Positions 61,118 through 64,000 of a stretch of 64,000 bases of DNA are shown piece after piece. Location: NCBI RefSeq assembly GCF_017831975.1, contig NZ_JAFDSS010000001.1, forward strand, positions 3,534,001 to 3,598,000, read 5' to 3'. The notes under the pieces were generated by a model. It worked only from the letters and a program-made list of their open reading frames with translations, searched no databases and was not told the DNA's origin. Source of the stretch: Microbacterium terrae. GTDB lineage: Bacteria; Actinomycetota; Actinomycetes; Actinomycetales; Microbacteriaceae. The position numbers and the translations under genes were made by a program. Numbering within the stretch: position 1 is the stretch's first letter; every line of letters begins with the position of its first letter.

Positions 61118-62692
61118 TCAGACGGTCGTCGGCTGGCGGTCGGCCGCGCGCAGCCTGACCTTGTCGACCTTGCCGCCGGCGTTGCGGGCGATGGCCTCGA
61201 CGACGACGAGCGCCTTCGGGTGCTTGTAGCGGGCGAGCTTGTCGCCCAGCCACTCCTGCAGCTGCGCGAGGTCGACCTCTTCGCCCGGGCGGGCGACGAC
61301 GGCCGCCACCGGGATCTCGCCCCATCGTTCGTCGGCACGGCCGTAGATCGCGACGTCGAGGATCGCCGGGTGGGCGAACAGCACGTTCTCGACCTCGGCG
61401 CAGTAGACGTTCTCGCCGCCCGAGATGATCATGTCCTTCTTGCGGTCGACGACCCAGACGAAGCCCTCGTCGTCCTGCCGCACCAGGTCGCCCGAGTGGA
61501 ACCAGCCGCCCGCGAACGCCTCGGCGGTCTCGACCGGCTTGCGCCAGTAGCCCTGCATCAGGGTCGGCCCGCGGTAGAGGATCTCGCCGACCTCGCCGGG
61601 CGCCACGTCGTCGCCGTCCTCGTTCACGACGCGGTACTGGATGGTCGGGATGGGCCTGCCGACCGACCCGATCTTGCGGTGCGAGTCCTCGCCCTTGAGC
61701 ACGCAGGTGATCGGCGACAGCTCGGTCTGGCCGAACACGGCGACGATGGTGGCCGCCGGGAACGTGTCGGCCATCGTGCGCAGCAGGGTCTCGGAGGCGG
61801 GCGCGGCCCCCCAGCTGGCGATGCGGATCTTCAGATCACGGCTCGGGATCGACGGGTCGGCGCAGATCACCTGCCACTGCTGCGGCACGTTGAACACGAT
61901 GGTCGCGCCCTCGCGCTCCCACGCGTCGAGCAGCTCGGTCGGGTTGAACGCGCCGAGCGGGTGGATGACCGTCGGGATGCCGAGGATGAAGTTCGGCGCG
62001 ATCGAGCCCATGCCCGCGATGTGGAACAGCGGTGCCGTCAGGAACGCGATGTCGCTCTCGTCGGTGACGTCGTTGGCGCGGATGCACGTGATCGACTGCG
62101 AGAACATGTTGATGTGGTCGAGCAGGGCGCCCTTCGGACGGCCGGTCGTGCCCGAGGTGTAGACGATGAGCGCGGGGGTGTCTTCGGGAACGTCAGGGGC
62201 CTCGAAGTCCGACGCATCCTCGGCGATCAGCTCGTCGTACGACTCCTGGCCCTCGCCCGCTTCGCCGATGACGATGACAGTCTTGATGCGATCGGTGATC
62301 TGCGCGACGGCGCCGACCAGCGGGGCGAGGGGGCCTTCGACCACGATCACGCTCGCGTCGGCGTCGTCGACGATGTACGCGATCTCGGGTGGCGTGAGGC
62401 GGAAGTTGATCGGCACGGCCATCGCGCCGATGCGATTGATGCCGAAGATGGCCTCCACCACCTCGGGACGGTTGAGGGTGAGCAGCAGCACCCGATCGCC
62501 GGCCGCGACGCCGCGGCGCTGGAGGGCGGCGGCGAAGGCATCCATGTGGGAATCGACCTGGCCCCACGTCCACGACTGGCCGACGAACCGGAACGCCGTG
62601 GCGTCGGGCTTCATCGATGCGTGGCCGGCGACCTGGTTCATCCAGTGGTTGCGGCGTGCGGCGCTCGGGATCACGCGCTGCTCAGTGCTCAT
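61118..62692 (-). CDS. Acyl-CoA synthetase (AMP-forming)
   Basis: 524 residues from the ATG at 62692 (GGAG six bases upstream; 62743 and 62707 are alternatives). The adenylation core motif is LIVYTSGTTGRPKGALLDH; others are FGQTELSP, GYWRKPVETAEAFAGGWFHSGDLVRQDDEGFVWVVDRKKDMIISGGENVYCAEVE and the C-terminal catalytic Lys in NAGGKVDK. It activates a fatty or aromatic acid to its CoA thioester. It is co-transcribed with the dehydrogenase fusion and divergent from a tandem-TetR gene. A pathway oxidising an alcohol and activating the acid is an inference. Confidence 0.93.
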   Translation of the reverse strand: MSTEQRVIPSAARRNHWMNQVAGHASMKPDATAFRFVGQSWTWGQVDSHMDAFAAALQRRGVAAGDRVLLLTLNRPEVVEAIFGINRIGAMAVPINFRLTPPEIAYIVDDADASVIVVEGPLAPLVGAVAQITDRIKTVIVIGEAGEGQESYDELIAEDASDFEAPDVPEDTPALIVYTSGTTGRPKGALLDHINMFSQSITCIRANDVTDESDIAFLTAPLFHIAGMGSIAPNFILGIPTVIHPLGAFNPTELLDAWEREGATIVFNVPQQWQVICADPSIPSRDLKIRIASWGAAPASETLLRTMADTFPAATIVAVFGQTELSPITCVLKGEDSHRKIGSVGRPIPTIQYRVVNEDGDDVAPGEVGEILYRGPTLMQGYWRKPVETAEAFAGGWFHSGDLVRQDDEGFVWVVDRKKDMIISGGENVYCAEVENVLFAHPAILDVAIYGRADERWGEIPVAAVVARPGEEVDLAQLQEWLGDKLARYKHPKALVVVEAIARNAGGKVDKVRLRAADRQPTTV

Positions 62693-62762
62693 GCTCGTCT
62701 CCAACATCTTCGTCAGGGGTCGCGTCAGTGCGACGACGTGCAATCGAGTATGCCAGTGGCGA

Positions 62763-62822
62763 GGTGATCTGGGAAGAGTTTTGTTAACGGTGATTCACGT
62801 CTGATGTTCATCGGCGATCACC
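62763..62822. promoter_or_regulatory. Inverted GGTGATC sites in the synthetase/TetR gap
   Basis: GGTGATC (62763-62769) and GATCACC (62816-62822) are perfect inverted copies, with a further GGTGAT at 62789-62794 and a GTTAAC palindrome at 62783-62788. They could be operator half-sites for the tandem-TetR regulator. TAGGGT (62843-62848) lies seven bases before that gene's ATG, suggesting a leaderless start. Confidence 0.4.
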
Positions 62823-62855
62823 CTCGTCCGCGTCGCCGGGAGTAGGGTGAACGAC

Positions 62856-64000
62856 ATGTCCAGCCGGAGTGCCGGCACCGCCGGTGCCACAGTCCCCGCT
62901 CCGGCTCAGGCCGGCGAGCCGGTGCGCCGCCGCCCCCGCGAGCGCAAGCGCCAGATCGAGACCGCGGCAGCGCTCGCCTTCGCCGAGCGGGGCTACCACC
63001 AGGTCAGCATGAACGACGTCGCCCATGCCGTCGGCATCTCGGCGCCGGCGCTCTACCGGCACTTCCCGAACAAGTACGCCCTGTTCGCGCAGACGGTGTT
63101 CGACCTCGCCCACCGCCTCGTCGAGGCGACCGCGGATGCCGCGGCGATGCCCATCGGCGACCCCGAGGCCGCACGCACCGCCCTCGACATGCACCTCAAC
63201 GCGCTCATCTCGACGTCGATCGACCTGCGCGCCACCGGCGGTGTGTACCGGTGGGAAGGGCGCTACCTCGAGAAGGACGACCGCGACCGCCTGACGGCGG
63301 AGTTCCGCACGCTGCGCGAGCGCATGGTGCCGCCGCTCCGGGTGTACCGACCCGAGGTCGACGAGGCCGACGCGGGGCTGCTGGTGCTCGCGGCGCTCGC
63401 GTCGATCGCGAGCATCACGACCCACCGCACCGTCATCTCCTCGCGCGCCCTCCGGACGATCCTCGACGCCGCCGCGTGGCGACTGCTCGACGCCGATCTG
63501 CCGGATGCCGGCGACGACCCGCTCGAGCGCGCCGTGCCCGACGCGGGCACCACGCGCCGGGAGCGGCTCGTGGCGACCGCCGTCGCGCAGTTCCACGCCC
63601 GCGGCTACCACGAGGTGTCGATCGAAGACATCGCGACCGCGGTCGACCTCACCCCGTCCGGGGTGTACCGCCACTTCGAGAGCAAGTCCGCCCTGCTGAT
63701 GGAGGCGTGCCTGCGCGCGTCCGCCCAGCTCGACGCGGCTCGGGTCGCAGCCCAGTTGTCGTCGGACTCGCCGCAGGCGGTGCTCGACGCGCTGTGCGAC
63801 GACTACGTGCGCCACAGCTTCGAGAACTACCAGCTGGTGGGCGTGTGGGCGGCCGACGTGTCGGCGCTCGACGCCGACGACGGCAAGCGCATGCGCGGCC
63901 TGCAGCGTGCCTACCTTGCGGAGTGGTCGGAGCTGCTGCAGCGCACGCGCCCCGAGCTGTCGTCGAAGGATGCCACCGTGCTCGTCCACGCCGGGTTCAA
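62856..64000 (+). CDS. Tandem TetR-family regulator, C-terminus cut by window end
   Basis: 381 complete codons are visible and the gene runs off the window. Two TetR DNA-binding domains are present in one chain. The first (about 33-80) is IETAAALAFAERGYHQVSMNDVAHAVGISAPALYRHFPNKYALFAQTV. The second (about 236-282) is LVATAVAQFHARGYHEVSIEDIATAVDLTPSGVYRHFESKSALLMEAC. Each is followed by its own helical region. This double-TetR layout occurs in a minority of actinobacterial regulators. It is divergent from the acyl-CoA synthetase operon and probably controls it. Confidence 0.88.
   Translation, partial: MSSRSAGTAGATVPAPAQAGEPVRRRPRERKRQIETAAALAFAERGYHQVSMNDVAHAVGISAPALYRHFPNKYALFAQTVFDLAHRLVEATADAAAMPIGDPEAARTALDMHLNALISTSIDLRATGGVYRWEGRYLEKDDRDRLTAEFRTLRERMVPPLRVYRPEVDEADAGLLVLAALASIASITTHRTVISSRALRTILDAAAWRLLDADLPDAGDDPLERAVPDAGTTRRERLVATAVAQFHARGYHEVSIEDIATAVDLTPSGVYRHFESKSALLMEACLRASAQLDAARVAAQLSSDSPQAVLDALCDDYVRHSFENYQLVGVWAADVSALDADDGKRMRGLQRAYLAEWSELLQRTRPELSSKDATVLVHAGF

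Noticed and set aside
1..64000. tRNA, rRNA, insertion sequence or replication origin
   Set aside because: I looked in the gaps on both strands and found no cloverleaf-like, transposase or DnaA-box cluster signals; all gaps are short.

Overview
The window is very GC-rich, with dense, short-gapped genes, many GTG starts, ATGA/TGATG overlaps and several apparently leaderless genes. It carries coenzyme F420 genes, a GH35 beta-galactosidase, many TetR/LacI/GbsR-type regulators and an actinobacterial heme set. This points to an actinobacterium, most likely Microbacteriaceae (Microbacterium-like); that placement is inferred from gene content and style only. I see no rRNA, tRNA, CRISPR array, insertion sequence or prophage. 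No gap between genes exceeds about 210 bases.

Layout. 1-7.3 kb: the end of a VWA protein and a membrane partner, a LacI regulator divergent from a GH35 beta-galactosidase, glyS, and a TetR/SDR divergent pair. 7.3-12.3 kb: an NfeD/flotillin pair, LysR/EamA, DUF1801 and an HhH-GPD protein. 12.4-24.6 kb: heme and F420 locus: a HemG/HemY-type oxidase, three small envelope proteins, hemD and cofD, then TauE/SafE and an unknown protein on the plus strand. Opposed to these lies the overlapping operon fbiC-BVMO-fgd-cofC. The CofH half of FbiC lacks the radical-SAM cysteine motif, and no cofE is present. 24.7-31.4 kb: an ABC pair whose ATPase has a very long acidic tail, a 3-hydroxyisobutyryl-CoA hydrolase-like protein, a J-domain/NERD-like protein and a D,D-carboxypeptidase. 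31.4-34.4 kb: a TPP riboswitch followed by a YkoEDC-type thiamine-precursor ECF transporter. 34.5-41.8 kb: MmcQ/APH pair, a three-gene acyl-CoA set, a LysE exporter, a lone Pycsar-effector-like membrane protein and rlmN.

41.8-52.6 kb is the most unusual part. A two-gene minus-strand operon starts with a 1241-residue tandem-cyclase/NTPase/TPR protein organised like mammalian soluble adenylyl cyclase. By a 4-base overlap it continues into a roughly 2360-residue secreted protein with a beta-propeller-like region, ten PIYRL pentapeptides, a clan-CD (gingipain/caspase-like) His-Cys dyad and Ig-like repeats. That second gene is split by a single-base frameshift in a run of five C.

52.7-64 kb: an aldo/keto reductase, NUDIX, DUF4407, rnhA, an ABC exporter with a GbsR/MarR-type regulator and a well-placed operator, a zinc alcohol dehydrogenase fused to a GXWXG/DUF4334 module, an acyl-CoA synthetase and a divergent tandem-TetR regulator cut by the window end.
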